DNA of 64,000 nucleotides from an uncultured Winogradskyella sp. (GCA_913055905.1 CAJXLB010000003.1:1-64000); one strand, 5' to 3'. Positions 17,852 to 26,873 are shown, counted from the first letter of the stretch. Translations and numbers: made by a program. Notes: generated from the letters alone by a model not told the origin.

Positions 17852-18787
17852 TTAAACTTTATTTTTTAGTTGTCTTAACGTGGCATTTAATTCATAACCT
17901 AACAACAAAATGTTACTGTTTAACCAAAGGTAAAACAATAAAATAAGTAGTGCTCCAATAGAGCCAAACAACTCATTGTAACGCGAAAAATTCTCAATAT
18001 AAAGGCCAAATAGATAAGATGATAAAATAATAAGCAATGTAGTTAACAAAGCACCTATTGAAAAAAATCGGGTTTGTCTCCCCTCTTTTGTGCCGAAATA
18101 ATATAAGGTCGCTGTTGCCAGATAAACCATTAAAACCGAGAAAATATATTTAGCGATATAAATCCAAATAGTTTCTGTCTCTGTTATAACTTCTCCGGTA
18201 ATACCTTCGTAAATTGGACTTAAAATATAAATCTGAAAATACCCAAACACAGCTACAGTTAACAGCACCAAAAACGCTAAAATTAGTGATACGCCAAGCG
18301 CGTAAAGATATTGCTGAAAAATATTTCTTGCCAATTGTTCATGATACGAATATTCAAAACCAGAAAACACGGCATTAACACCGTTGGCCATCAAAAAAAT
18401 TGACAACAAAAAAACGGAAGAAATCAAACCTGCCGATCCCTTACCGCTGATATTTTCAAAAATTGTGGTCATAAAAAAATCAGAGGTCTGTGGTGGCAAA
18501 AACGAATTTAAAAACGCTAAGAAATCGTCCTGAAACCCTTCTATAGGTATATGCGGAATAATGATAATAACAAATAACAAAAACGGGAATATAGCCGTAA
18601 AGAAATTGAAGGCTATTGCACTTGCCCTCGTTGTTAAGGCTCCTTTCACAATGCCCATTACATAAAGTTCAAGCAAATCATAGATAGATAACCCTTCAAA
18701 CCCAGGGAGTTTAATTTTCTTAAAAAAGCGGACAAACCAATTTATTACCGGAATCTGATCGAGTTTATCTTCAATTGATTTAGACAT
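17852..18787 (-). CDS. YihY/BrkB-family inner-membrane protein
   Basis: The 311-residue integral membrane protein has about six predicted helices (for example FNFFTAIFPFLLFVIIIIPH, ALGVSLILAFLVLLTVAVFG and GALLILLFYLWLNSNILLLG). The YihY/BrkB signature elements are present: SAIAFNFFTAIFP, FGYFQIYILSPIY and LFGSIGALL. Members were once called ribonuclease BN by error; the actual function is unresolved. Its ATG follows the nadC stop directly, so nadC-yihY-DUF2147-priA look like one transcript. Confidence 0.92.
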   Translation of the reverse strand: MSKSIEDKLDQIPVINWFVRFFKKIKLPGFEGLSIYDLLELYVMGIVKGALTTRASAIAFNFFTAIFPFLLFVIIIIPHIPIEGFQDDFLAFLNSFLPPQTSDFFMTTIFENISGKGSAGLISSVFLLSIFLMANGVNAVFSGFEYSYHEQLARNIFQQYLYALGVSLILAFLVLLTVAVFGYFQIYILSPIYEGITGEVITETETIWIYIAKYIFSVLMVYLATATLYYFGTKEGRQTRFFSIGALLTTLLIILSSYLFGLYIENFSRYNELFGSIGALLILLFYLWLNSNILLLGYELNATLRQLKNKV

Positions 18788-19645
18788 TTAAACCGCCTTT
18801 AAACTTAGGTCCATATTATAAACGGAATGTGTCAAAGCTCCAGAAGAAATATAATCGACACCACATTCTGCGTATTTCCTCAAGGTTTGTTCGTTTATAC
18901 CTCCAGACGACTCCGTAAGACATTGGTCTCCTATAAGCGCAACGGCTTTTTTGGTGTCTTCGTAATTAAAATTATCTATGAGGATTCTATAGACACCACC
19001 ACATTCTAGAATCTCCTTAATTTCCTTTAAGTTACGTGCCTCTACAATGATTTTCAAATCCCTTTTGGTATCTTTTAAATATTGCTTGGTTTTGTTAATA
19101 GCCTTGGCAACTCCACCTGCAAAGTCAATATGATTATCCTTAAGCATAATCATATCGTACAAGGCAAACCTGTGGTTTTCACCACCTCCTATTTTCACCG
19201 CCCATTTTTCTAGGGCTCTAATGCCTGGTGTGGTTTTTCTAGTATCTAGGATTTTGGTTTTAGTACCTTCGAGCAAATCAACATAGGTTTTGGTTTTGGT
19301 GGCTATCGCACTCATGCGCTGCATGGCATTAAGAACCAAACGCTCAGCTTTTAATATGGATTGCGAAGCCCCTTTTACATAAAATACGATATCACCATGT
19401 TTTACAGCACTACCATCTTTTATTAAGGTTTCTACCTTAATTGATTCATCTACATAAGCAAACACTTGTTTGGCAAACTCCACACCAGCTATTATGCCTT
19501 CATCTTTAACCAATAGCTTGGCCTTTCCCTCTGCTGAAGATGGAATACATGCTAAGGAACTATGGTCACCATCACCTACATCTTCCCTTATGGCATTAGC
19601 TATGATAATATCTATTTCGTTTTGAAATTGGGCTTTGGATATCAT
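18788..19645 (-). CDS. nadC: Nicotinate-nucleotide diphosphorylase (carboxylating)
   Basis: Quinolinate phosphoribosyltransferase: converts quinolinate and PRPP to nicotinate mononucleotide in de novo NAD synthesis. The 285-residue protein carries the family motifs REDVGDGDHSSLA, LNAMQRMSAIATKT, DTRKTTPGIRALEKWAV, GGGENHRFALYDMIMLKDNH, EARNL and SSGGINEQTL. Length matches the family. It is the first gene of a probable nadC-yihY-DUF2147-priA transcript and diverges from the unrecognised secreted-protein gene 42 bases away. No nadA or nadB is in the window. Confidence 0.97.
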   Translation of the reverse strand: MISKAQFQNEIDIIIANAIREDVGDGDHSSLACIPSSAEGKAKLLVKDEGIIAGVEFAKQVFAYVDESIKVETLIKDGSAVKHGDIVFYVKGASQSILKAERLVLNAMQRMSAIATKTKTYVDLLEGTKTKILDTRKTTPGIRALEKWAVKIGGGENHRFALYDMIMLKDNHIDFAGGVAKAINKTKQYLKDTKRDLKIIVEARNLKEIKEILECGGVYRILIDNFNYEDTKKAVALIGDQCLTESSGGINEQTLRKYAECGVDYISSGALTHSVYNMDLSLKAV

Positions 19646-19687
19646 TTTAAGTTATATTTATATCAGAATCTAAGGACAAAAAATACA

Positions 19688-20581
19688 ATGAAATTATTAT
19701 TATTGATTTTAATGCTCATTGGAATGCATGGCTACAGTCAAGACAAAAATAAAACTAATTTATATCTTGATGCCAATCTCAATAAAATATCAGAACAAGA
19801 ATTTTTAGAAAAAAAACAATCCTGGGTTTTTTATCCAAAAGAAGTTGTTTTAGACGGTCATGTGTACCAAATGCTTGATTATACATTTGAGATGGGACGA
19901 CTTGATTCAATTAATACTAATAAACTAAGACAAGATTTTGCAGAATTTTATAAAATCCCGAATGATAAAGATGAAACACTTTTTATCCATTATAGAAAAA
20001 ATTTATTGGGCTACTCAAAAACACGAGAAAGATTTGGCCCTGTAAGGGTCGTTGTGCCGTATTCTTATGATACGATACAATACAAAATGACAAAAGCTCA
20101 TTATCTCAAAAGAAAAACTTCATATGATGAGTCTGTTAAAAAATGTCATAAATTCAACTCCAAACATAAAATCACCCACATACATCTTTATGGAAAAAAT
20201 CACGGTTATGAATTCGATAACATGAATTTTAGTTGGCACCCAATAAAAAGAAACTTCCAGAACCAATTTTTCCAATATGACGATTGGGCCTTTCTAATTA
20301 TAAAACCTAACGGTGAGTTTGCTAAATTTTTAGAATTTCCAAATTCAAAAATTAAGCAGCTTCTTAAAAAACAAAATTGGTCTTCGATAAAGAAGACATA
20401 TGAAAAAGCCACTGCAAATTTAGAAGAGGAAAGAAAAGGCTTCTTTTTCAATAAATGGTTTTTGAAAGATCAGGAAAAATTAAAGATCAACAAGAAAGTT
20501 AGTAAAAATGAATACAGAAAACTTTATGAAGAATACCGTATAAATATGACAGAGACAGATTGTTTCTATTTAGGTTTCTAG
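19688..20581 (+). CDS. Unrecognised exported protein
   Basis: The frame is open upstream, but ATG at 19688 starts a clear signal peptide (KLLLLILMLIGMHGYSQ, cleavage near residue 18), giving 297 residues. The earlier in-frame start at 19562 would lie inside nadC on the other strand. The mature part is basic and aromatic-rich, with repeated Lys-Lys pairs, and matches no domain I know. Central stretches such as KHKITHIHLYGKNHGYEF and QFFQYDDWAFLIIKPNGEF suggest an alpha/beta fold. Many AAA/AAT codons make it look more AT-rich than its neighbours. It lies between nadC and rlmH and may be a lineage-specific insertion. Confidence 0.75.
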   Translation: MKLLLLILMLIGMHGYSQDKNKTNLYLDANLNKISEQEFLEKKQSWVFYPKEVVLDGHVYQMLDYTFEMGRLDSINTNKLRQDFAEFYKIPNDKDETLFIHYRKNLLGYSKTRERFGPVRVVVPYSYDTIQYKMTKAHYLKRKTSYDESVKKCHKFNSKHKITHIHLYGKNHGYEFDNMNFSWHPIKRNFQNQFFQYDDWAFLIIKPNGEFAKFLEFPNSKIKQLLKKQNWSSIKKTYEKATANLEEERKGFFFNKWFLKDQEKLKINKKVSKNEYRKLYEEYRINMTETDCFYLGF

Positions 20582-20615
20582 TACAAGTTGAATTCATCAT
20601 TAAATTATATAGATA

Positions 20616-21089
20616 TTGACAATAAGACTTATCGCCATAGGCAAAACCGATAATAAAAACCTGCAAGTGCTTATTGAGGATTACAAGAAGCGCTTAAAGC
20701 ACTACGTAAAATTTCAACTGGAAATTTTACCTGATATTAAAAACACAAAGCACTTATCTGAAATCCAGCAAAAAGAAAAAGAAGGCGACCTTATTCTGTC
20801 TAAAGTAGAACATTCTGAAGTCCTAATACTTTTAGACGAAAACGGAAAACAAATGCACTCCTTGGCATTTTCAAATTATTTGCAAAAGCATATGAATTCT
20901 GGCCTCAAGTCGTTAGTGTTTGTGATAGGAGGGCCTTATGGTTTTTCAGAAGCTGTTTATAAACGTGCTAACGGGAAATTAGGACTATCTAAAATGACGT
21001 TTTCGCACCAGATGGTGCGCTTGTTCTTTATAGAACAACTATACAGAGGGTTTACTATCTTAAGAAATGAACCCTATCATCATAGATAA
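20616..21089 (+). CDS. rlmH: 23S rRNA (pseudouridine1915-N3)-methyltransferase
   Basis: RlmH is a small SPOUT methyltransferase acting on pseudouridine 1915 in helix 69 of assembled 70S ribosomes, using SAM. The 157-residue protein begins with TTG at 20616 (TIRLIAIGKTDNKNLQ), which fits family starts. It shows the trefoil-knot SAM site FVIGGPYGFSEAVY and LGLSKMTFSHQMVRLFFIEQ, and the invariant C-terminus YRGFTILRNEPYHHR. Length is standard (155-159). The last codons are part of a long imperfect hairpin that runs past the stop codon. Confidence 0.97.
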   Translation: MTIRLIAIGKTDNKNLQVLIEDYKKRLKHYVKFQLEILPDIKNTKHLSEIQQKEKEGDLILSKVEHSEVLILLDENGKQMHSLAFSNYLQKHMNSGLKSLVFVIGGPYGFSEAVYKRANGKLGLSKMTFSHQMVRLFFIEQLYRGFTILRNEPYHHR

Positions 21090-21110
21090 AGAAAGATAGC
21101 AAACCCTCTG
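21044..21110 (+). repeat. 18-bp inverted repeat spanning the rlmH stop codon
   Basis: The arm 21044-21061 (inside rlmH, encoding RGFTIL) pairs with 21093-21110 downstream. There are 17 pairs and one A-C mismatch (21054/21100), with a loop of 31 nt. The 3' arm looks like an inverted copy of the coding arm. No T run follows directly, so it is not a classical terminator. Confidence 0.8.
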
Positions 21111-21150
21111 GTATAAAACGTCGAAACGTTTTTTGGGTGATTATTGTCTT

Positions 21151-21450
21151 TTAATAGGTTTTAAAAGTTTGTTTGCGTTTTTTGAGCTGCCGTGTTAAAT
21201 CGGCAATAGTCTCATTAACCGCAAGTTCATACGTACGCTCATTAGATGTAGCAAAAATACGCGGTCCTGGCAGGCTCAATTCTATATTACAAATTTTACC
21301 TGCGTCATGCTCATTATCATTATGTTTGATGTATACCTGTGCTGAAATAATAAACTCAAATTTCTCACCTAATTTATCTAATCGTTTTTGGATAAAATCA
21401 GATAAAGTTTCGCTTACATCAGTGTTTACGTATTGAAAGTTTACAGTCAT
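21151..21450 (-). CDS. hpf: Ribosome hibernation-promoting factor / RaiA family (short form)
   Basis: The 99-residue protein matches the short HPF/YfiA fold that blocks the mRNA and tRNA channel of idle 30S subunits. Features are NFQYVNTDVSETLSDFIQKR, the LDKLGEKFEFIISAQVYIK region, and the basic C-terminal helix DLTRQLKKRKQTFKTY. It lacks the C-terminal dimerisation domain of long HPF, so it may need a separate factor to form 100S dimers, or act as a RaiA-like protein. It lies downstream of the glycoside hydrolase on the same strand, 118 bases away, and is convergent with rlmH. Confidence 0.93.
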   Translation of the reverse strand: MTVNFQYVNTDVSETLSDFIQKRLDKLGEKFEFIISAQVYIKHNDNEHDAGKICNIELSLPGPRIFATSNERTYELAVNETIADLTRQLKKRKQTFKTY

Positions 21451-21568
21451 AATCGTTTTTGTTTTTATTTATATTTTACTTTTCTAAGATAAGACATAAC
21501 CGTGGATTTCTTACTGATAATTATCATAAAAATACTGTAAGAAAACGGTATGAACATCTATAAAATTG

Positions 21569-23362
21569 TTACTCAAATTTTACCTCATCGATATAAATAT
21601 CATGCGCAAAGCCATCAGCTGCCGCAAAAAGCACCAATCCAGACCGAATAGCACTTAAATCCTCGCGTTTTACTTTAATGCGGTACTCTTTCCATTGCGT
21701 GGTTAATTCAAAATCTTCTAAAACTTTTACAGAATCAGGGAACGGTTTATCGTCTCCTATGAGACCAAATCCAATTTGTGCCTTTAGACCATTATAACTA
21801 CCCTTAGCCCAAAAACTAAAAACTCTTGCACCAGAGATATCATAGCCGCCTAAAATATCGCCCCAATCATTAGCGGGATCAACGAGGGCAAAACCATACC
21901 AATCCTGGCTTGAGGTGTAACTTATTTTAAGTGCCGAATTTCCAGCATATACATTCTTATCATGATTTACATCAACAACCATGGCTTCATGATTTCCCAT
22001 ATATGCTGAAGGCGTATAAGGTATATTGTAGCCATCTTTATAAACATAAAAGGGCAGCTCTACTTTGGGTAGCAAGAAAGCTCGGTCACGTTCTTCCTCA
22101 TCTAAAACCTTTATGGCATCTGAACTTATGGCCAAATTATCTTTAGCATAAGTCAAATAGGCGTATACCTTAATACCACCATCCACCTTAGGCAACTTAA
22201 TTTCAAAACCATTTTCAAAGTCGCCACGGCTGTCGAGTTGTGTTATGGCATCTCGCCGACGCCTACTGCCATAACGATGATTATAATAAAAATTAACCTC
22301 TACTATACTATCAGCTGGTTGCTTTACATCCAATGTCACAGGAATCCAAGTACCGCTATCAAAAGCACCTTCAGGCAATTCTATCTGAAAATTAAGCAAG
22401 TTATGATTGGGCTTTTTTCCAGTATAAGCTTCTCTTATGGCCCAGTATTGAGGTCGTTTTAAACCGTTCACATGCGTGAGTAACCATGGTGCTAAAAATT
22501 TATTGCCATTACCATAATGAAAAATGTAAACGCCCAAACAAGATGGTTTAGACTTAATCCAATTTGTGTAGCCTTTAGTCATGGCTTCATATTTTTCCAA
22601 ATCCGAAGGCTCCTTTTTCACACCATACGTTTCATTTTTTATATCCCATTCACCAGTTACGCCAAATTCGGTAATCACATAAGGTTTGTTTATATTACGT
22701 TTATCGAGTTCATCTTGCAAAAAATCTGCACCTGCACCGTATATGTTAAGGCCGTAAATATCCAAACTTGGCACATATTTTTCCCACCAATCAAGCCCAA
22801 AGGTCCAAGCTTCTACAGATAAAATAGGATGTATTTTATCCATAGTCTTTATGTCCTTGCAAATACGTTCCAATAATTTAGAGTAGGCTACTTTTTCTTC
22901 GTCAGTAGCGGTATTGAGGTAAACTTCGTTTCCTATGCCCCAAGCCAAAACAGCTGGATGCCCTTTAAATCGTCTAACAACATCAATGGCATTATTATAC
23001 ATGGCTTCCATGCCCTCTTTATCGTTGAGATAATCAAATTTGTCATCGTCTTCCATTCCAGGACGGCCGTGTCGCATCCAAATACCCATTAAAACCTTGA
23101 TATCATTACGTTCAGCCGCCTCTAGTAATAAAGCGGTATTTGGTCCTGTGGCCCATGTCCTAATAGTGTTAACCCCTAAAGATTTCAACTCCTTAAAACG
23201 GTCCATATACATGGCCACATGATCTGTATAACCAAAGGTTACGCCTTTTATTTCAAAGGGTTCTCCATCTACGTTCAGTTGCCATTTTTCATTTGTTTTT
23301 TGAATGGTCACCTGGGAAAATGACCATAGTGGAAGTATGAGAATAAGCCATAAATAGCGCAT
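21569..23362 (-). CDS. Secreted glycoside hydrolase with GH2-like TIM barrel
   Basis: The 597-residue protein has a signal peptide (RYLWLILILPLWSFSQ). The barrel (about 25-320) has GVNTIRTWATGPNTALLLEAAERNDIKVLMGIW, the acid/base Glu in AWGIGNEVYLN and the nucleophile Glu in YVITEFGVTGEWD. This is the arrangement of clan GH-A retaining enzymes such as GH2 and GH5. A middle beta domain (about 335-430) and a C-terminal carbohydrate-binding-like jelly roll (about 440-597, NSALKISYTSSQDWYGFALV) follow. Substrate is unknown; a periplasmic or outer-surface role on beta-linked glycans is plausible. There is no SusC/SusD pair or other sugar gene nearby, so it is an orphan enzyme, not part of a polysaccharide utilisation locus. 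Confidence 0.85.
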   Translation of the reverse strand: MRYLWLILILPLWSFSQVTIQKTNEKWQLNVDGEPFEIKGVTFGYTDHVAMYMDRFKELKSLGVNTIRTWATGPNTALLLEAAERNDIKVLMGIWMRHGRPGMEDDDKFDYLNDKEGMEAMYNNAIDVVRRFKGHPAVLAWGIGNEVYLNTATDEEKVAYSKLLERICKDIKTMDKIHPILSVEAWTFGLDWWEKYVPSLDIYGLNIYGAGADFLQDELDKRNINKPYVITEFGVTGEWDIKNETYGVKKEPSDLEKYEAMTKGYTNWIKSKPSCLGVYIFHYGNGNKFLAPWLLTHVNGLKRPQYWAIREAYTGKKPNHNLLNFQIELPEGAFDSGTWIPVTLDVKQPADSIVEVNFYYNHRYGSRRRRDAITQLDSRGDFENGFEIKLPKVDGGIKVYAYLTYAKDNLAISSDAIKVLDEEERDRAFLLPKVELPFYVYKDGYNIPYTPSAYMGNHEAMVVDVNHDKNVYAGNSALKISYTSSQDWYGFALVDPANDWGDILGGYDISGARVFSFWAKGSYNGLKAQIGFGLIGDDKPFPDSVKVLEDFELTTQWKEYRIKVKREDLSAIRSGLVLFAAADGFAHDIYIDEVKFE

Positions 23363-23442
23363 GGGTTTTCTTTTTATTTTAAAATTAATTCATTTTTATA
23401 CTTTAGTCGAATATTAAGCTATATTTAGCAAAACTGTAACGT

Positions 23443-24024
23443 ATGCAACTTGTTTTTGCCACAAACAACCAGAACAAACTCAAGGAAGTCCAAGCTTTAG
23501 TTCCAAAACATATAACACTATTAAGTCTAGCGGACATAAATTGTAATGAGGACATCCCTGAAACACAAGCTACTATTGAGGGCAATGCCAAGCAAAAGGC
23601 CGATTATATCAAAACGCAATATGGCTATGACTGTTTTGCTGACGATACCGGACTTGAAGTTGATGCTCTAGATGGTGCGCCTGGTATATACAGTGCTCGC
23701 TACGCTGGCCCGGAGCGAGATGCCACTGCCAATATGGATAAGTTGCTAAAAGAACTTTCCAACAAAGACAATAGAGCAGCCCAATTTAAAACTGTGATTG
23801 CCTTACATCTCAATGGCGCTTTCCATGAATTTACAGGACTATGCCGTGGCAAAATCATAAATGAAAAACGAGGTGACCAAGGCTTTGGTTATGATCCTAT
23901 TTTTCAACCAGAAGGCTACGAAAGCACCTTTGCCCAAATGGACCTATCGCTTAAAAATCAAATTGGCCATCGCGGAAAAGCAATCCGAAAACTGATAGAT
24001 TTTTTAAAGTCCAATAGGATGTAA
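23443..24024 (+). CDS. rdgB: RdgB/HAM1-family dITP/XTP pyrophosphatase
   Basis: House-cleaning enzyme that hydrolyses dITP, ITP and XTP to the monophosphates, keeping deaminated purines out of DNA. The 193-residue protein has the signature [17 protein letters not shown], the metal-site acidic residues in [36 protein letters not shown], and the substrate-specificity loop [20 protein letters not shown] with [13 protein letters not shown] HRGKAIRKL. Length is typical. It is divergent from the glycoside hydrolase and upstream of the DEAD-box helicase, but the helicase has its own promoter and leader. Confidence 0.97.
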   Translation: MQLVFATNNQNKLKEVQALVPKHITLLSLADINCNEDIPETQATIEGNAKQKADYIKTQYGYDCFADDTGLEVDALDGAPGIYSARYAGPERDATANMDKLLKELSNKDNRAAQFKTVIALHLNGAFHEFTGLCRGKIINEKRGDQGFGYDPIFQPEGYESTFAQMDLSLKNQIGHRGKAIRKLIDFLKSNRM

Positions 24025-24113
24025 AAGTTATATCATTAGATAACATTAGGTTTTGTTAGGCTATGTATTTTCTAGATTTCACTGAATTAAAGGCATTCTT
24101 TGAAATATTACAT

Positions 24114-24121
24114 TATCTTTG
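24114..24121 (+). promoter_or_regulatory. -7 box of the DEAD-box helicase gene
   Basis: TATCTTTG, a full match to TANNTTTG. No TTG at 17-23 bp upstream, so only the -7 box is called. A start near 24126 gives a leader of about 104 nt. Confidence 0.55.
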
Positions 24122-24130
24122 CCGCGAATT

Positions 24131-24221
24131 CCTCAAGGTGAGGCCGTGTTACCAGAAGTTTAGGTTTAAGTATGTCGATTAACTTCTTATGTAGCACTAC
24201 ATAACATAATCGCATACTTAA
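24131..24221 (+). promoter_or_regulatory. Structured 5' leader of the DEAD-box helicase mRNA
   Basis: A short hairpin CCTCA-AGG-TGAGG (24131-24143) is followed by a long one. In the long one, 24166-24181 pairs with 24207-24221 (15 pairs, one bulged T at 24175). The enclosed sequence folds again as TTATGTA (24187-24193) with TACATAA (24198-24204) around GCAC. The structure ends 8 bases before the ATG at 24230, covering the ribosome landing zone. The position suggests a switchable structure, for example temperature-dependent or regulated by the helicase itself; that is inference. Confidence 0.7.
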
Positions 24222-24229
24222 GAGTAACA

Positions 24230-25969
24230 ATGAGTACATTTCAAGATTTAGGTCTAAATCCAGACCTATTACAAGCTATTTCAGATTTAGGATTTACAGA
24301 ACCTAGTGAAGTTCAACAAAAAGCTATTCCTACATTATTAAATGAGGAAAGAGACCTCGTAGCCCTGGCACAAACCGGTACGGGAAAAACAGCAGCATTT
24401 GGTTTTCCTATGCTTCAACAGATAGATATTAACAGCCGCACGACGCAAGGCCTTATACTTTCTCCCACACGCGAACTCTGTTTACAGATTACCAATGAAA
24501 TGAAATTATACGGCAAATACTGCAAGGGCCTTAATGTCGTAGCTATTTACGGTGGTGCAAGTATTACCGAACAAGCCAAACAGATTAAAAAGGGAGCCCA
24601 AATTGTTGTTGCTACGCCAGGCAGAATGAAAGACATGATTAGACGGAATTTAGTGGATATTTCCAAAATTCAGTACAGCGTATTGGACGAAGCAGACGAA
24701 ATGCTCAATATGGGTTTTTACGAGGATATTACAGATATTCTGTCGCACACGCCAAAAGATAAAAGCACGTGGTTGTTTTCGGCAACAATGCCTAAGGAAG
24801 TGGCTAAGATAGCCAAGGACTTTATGCATACACCAATAGAAATCGTTGTTGGCAACAGGAACGAGAGTACTTCGCAGGTATCGCACGAATATTATTTAGT
24901 TAATGGTCGTGATCGTTACTTGGCGCTAAAGCGTTTGGCAGATGCCCATCCAGATATTTTCTCGGTTGTTTTTTGCAGAACCAAACGCGATACCCAGAAA
25001 GTAGCAGAAAAACTTGTTGCCGATGGCTATAGTGCAGGTGCCTTGCACGGCGACCTTAGTCAAAATCAGCGCGACTTGGTAATGAAAGCTTTCAGAAATA
25101 AACAAATTCAGATGTTGGTTGCTACAGATGTGGCTGCTAGAGGTATTGATGTAGATGATATCACCCATGTGATAAACTATCAATTACCAGATGAGATTGA
25201 AACCTACACGCATAGATCTGGCCGAACAGGTAGAGCCGGTAAAACCGGAATCTCCATGGTCATCGTGGCTAAAAGTGAATTACGTAAAATCAAAGCCATA
25301 GAGCGCATCATTAAGAAAGAATTTGAACAAAAGGATATTCCTTCAGGTATGGAAATTTGCCAAGTGCAACTGATGAATTTGGCCAATAATGTACATCAAA
25401 CCAAAATAAATCATGAGATAGACCCGTTCCTAGATGATATCAATAGCCTATTCGAGGATACTGATAAGGACGAACTTATTAAAAAATTCTTCTCAGTAGA
25501 ATTTTCAAGATTTCATGATTATTACAAAAACGCTAAAGACCTTGGTGTTTCTAGCAGCAATGACAGTGCAGCAAGAATCAGTGCAGATGAAACCCGTTTT
25601 TTTATCAATGTAGGTAAAAAGGATGGATTCGACTGGATGTCATTAAAGGATTTTCTTAAAGCTGTTCTAGAACTTGGTAAGGATGAAGTATTTAAAGTTG
25701 ATGTGATGCCTAGCTTTTCATTCTTTAATACGGACAAGACCATGGAAGGCAAAGTTCTGGATTTCTTCAAGGATTTTACCTATCAAGGCCGTTATATTAA
25801 TGTTGAAATTACAGAGAATAAAGGGCAAGGTCGCAGCGCAAAAGGCAACCGTGGCCGAAAACGTAATGACCGAAACAGCAGAAGTAGAAAAAAAGGTTTT
25901 GAAGGTGCTAAAGGAAGTAGAAGCAAACGCTCTAAATCAGACCGACCAAGACGTTCTAGAAGACGCTAA
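24230..25969 (+). CDS. DEAD-box ATP-dependent RNA helicase with DbpA-type RNA-binding domain
   Basis: Cytoplasmic RNA helicase of 579 residues, of the kind used in ribosome assembly, mRNA decay or cold adaptation. Motifs in order: GFTEPSEVQQKAIP (Q motif), AQTGTGKTAA (I), PTRELCLQ (Ia), TPGR (Ib), VLDEADEM (II), SATMP (III), VVFCRTKRD (IV), ATDVAARGIDV (V) and HRSGRTGRAG (VI). Residues about 445-530 resemble the DbpA RNA-binding domain (FFINVGKKDGFDWMSLKDFL). The tail after about 530 is very basic (GRKRNDRNSRSRKK, SKRSKSDRPRRSRRR) and probably disordered RNA-binding. The unusually structured leader suggests post-transcriptional control. Whether it is DeaD/CsdA-like or DbpA-like in function cannot be settled here. 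Confidence 0.95.
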   Translation: MSTFQDLGLNPDLLQAISDLGFTEPSEVQQKAIPTLLNEERDLVALAQTGTGKTAAFGFPMLQQIDINSRTTQGLILSPTRELCLQITNEMKLYGKYCKGLNVVAIYGGASITEQAKQIKKGAQIVVATPGRMKDMIRRNLVDISKIQYSVLDEADEMLNMGFYEDITDILSHTPKDKSTWLFSATMPKEVAKIAKDFMHTPIEIVVGNRNESTSQVSHEYYLVNGRDRYLALKRLADAHPDIFSVVFCRTKRDTQKVAEKLVADGYSAGALHGDLSQNQRDLVMKAFRNKQIQMLVATDVAARGIDVDDITHVINYQLPDEIETYTHRSGRTGRAGKTGISMVIVAKSELRKIKAIERIIKKEFEQKDIPSGMEICQVQLMNLANNVHQTKINHEIDPFLDDINSLFEDTDKDELIKKFFSVEFSRFHDYYKNAKDLGVSSSNDSAARISADETRFFINVGKKDGFDWMSLKDFLKAVLELGKDEVFKVDVMPSFSFFNTDKTMEGKVLDFFKDFTYQGRYINVEITENKGQGRSAKGNRGRKRNDRNSRSRKKGFEGAKGSRSKRSKSDRPRRSRRR

Positions 25970-26087
25970 AAGAAGTCAGCATTACCTCATTACACTGGTT
26001 TAGACCTTGTTAATATTACGTCAAATGTTCTTAGGACATTCTCTAAAATACCGTAAGTTTAGTAACTTTACACCGTAATCAGGGTAT

Positions 26088-26873
26088 ATGCGCTACTTAC
26101 TTATTTTGGTCCTCTGTCTATTTACCACTTTTACTTATGGTCAAGAAACAGAAAACCAGTCCGAGCCTACACGTGTTAAGGGTACTATTATTAGTACCAC
26201 CACCAATGGGCCGTTAAGTGAAGTAAATATTGTAAACATAAATCAAGTTGTCGGTACCTCAACCAATGATGATGGTGAGTTTGAAATAAGGGCCAATGCC
26301 AACGACACACTGCATCTCTCCTATCTAGGCTATAAATCCATTAAAGTAAGAGTCACTAACGATTGGATTAAGTTTGGCAACACCAAAATTGAAATGACCG
26401 AATTAGCACTAGCGCTTGAAGAGGTCACGGTTAATCAGCTACGCCTTACTGGGTATTTAAAAGTGGACATGGCCCAAGTTCCTATAAGGTCTAACGAACG
26501 TTATAGAATTTCAGGACTACCAGGACAAGGTTATGAAGCGAGACGACCCAATGTAGCGTCCAAGGTATTAGGTGCTATTTTTAATCCGGCAGACTTTCTC
26601 TACAATATGTTTGGCAAAAAACCCAATGAAATGCGCAAACTGCGTAAAATGAAAGAGGATGATGAAATAAGAAACACGCTTGCCAAACGCTATGATCGTG
26701 AGATGCTCATGGTTTTGCTTCAAGTGAATAAATTTGATTTGGATGAAATTGTGAATCAATGCAATTATTCCAAAGATTTCATTAATACGGCAAATGACCT
26801 TCAAATTCTAGATGCTATAAGTCAATGTTATGAGGAATATAAAGTCATTACACGTAACAAAAAACGAAAGTAG
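26088..26873 (+). CDS. Exported carboxypeptidase-like regulatory domain protein
   Basis: The 261-residue protein has a signal peptide (RYLLILVLCLFTTFTYGQ). A CarboxypepD_reg-like beta-sandwich spans about 28-112: RVKGTIISTTTNGPLSEVNIV, NDDGEFEIRANANDTLHLSYLGYKS, IEMTELALALEEVTV. The C-terminal half is helical and charged, with no domain I recognise. The N-terminal plug-like module is the same one found at the front of SusC-type receptors, but no barrel follows. Cell-envelope location is inferred; function is unknown. It faces trmH tail to tail. Confidence 0.85.
   Translation: MRYLLILVLCLFTTFTYGQETENQSEPTRVKGTIISTTTNGPLSEVNIVNINQVVGTSTNDDGEFEIRANANDTLHLSYLGYKSIKVRVTNDWIKFGNTKIEMTELALALEEVTVNQLRLTGYLKVDMAQVPIRSNERYRISGLPGQGYEARRPNVASKVLGAIFNPADFLYNMFGKKPNEMRKLRKMKEDDEIRNTLAKRYDREMLMVLLQVNKFDLDEIVNQCNYSKDFINTANDLQILDAISQCYEEYKVITRNKKRK

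Noticed and set aside
21115..21132. Short AAAACG/CGTTTT hairpin as rlmH terminator
   Set aside because: Only six mostly A/T pairs; too weak to call.
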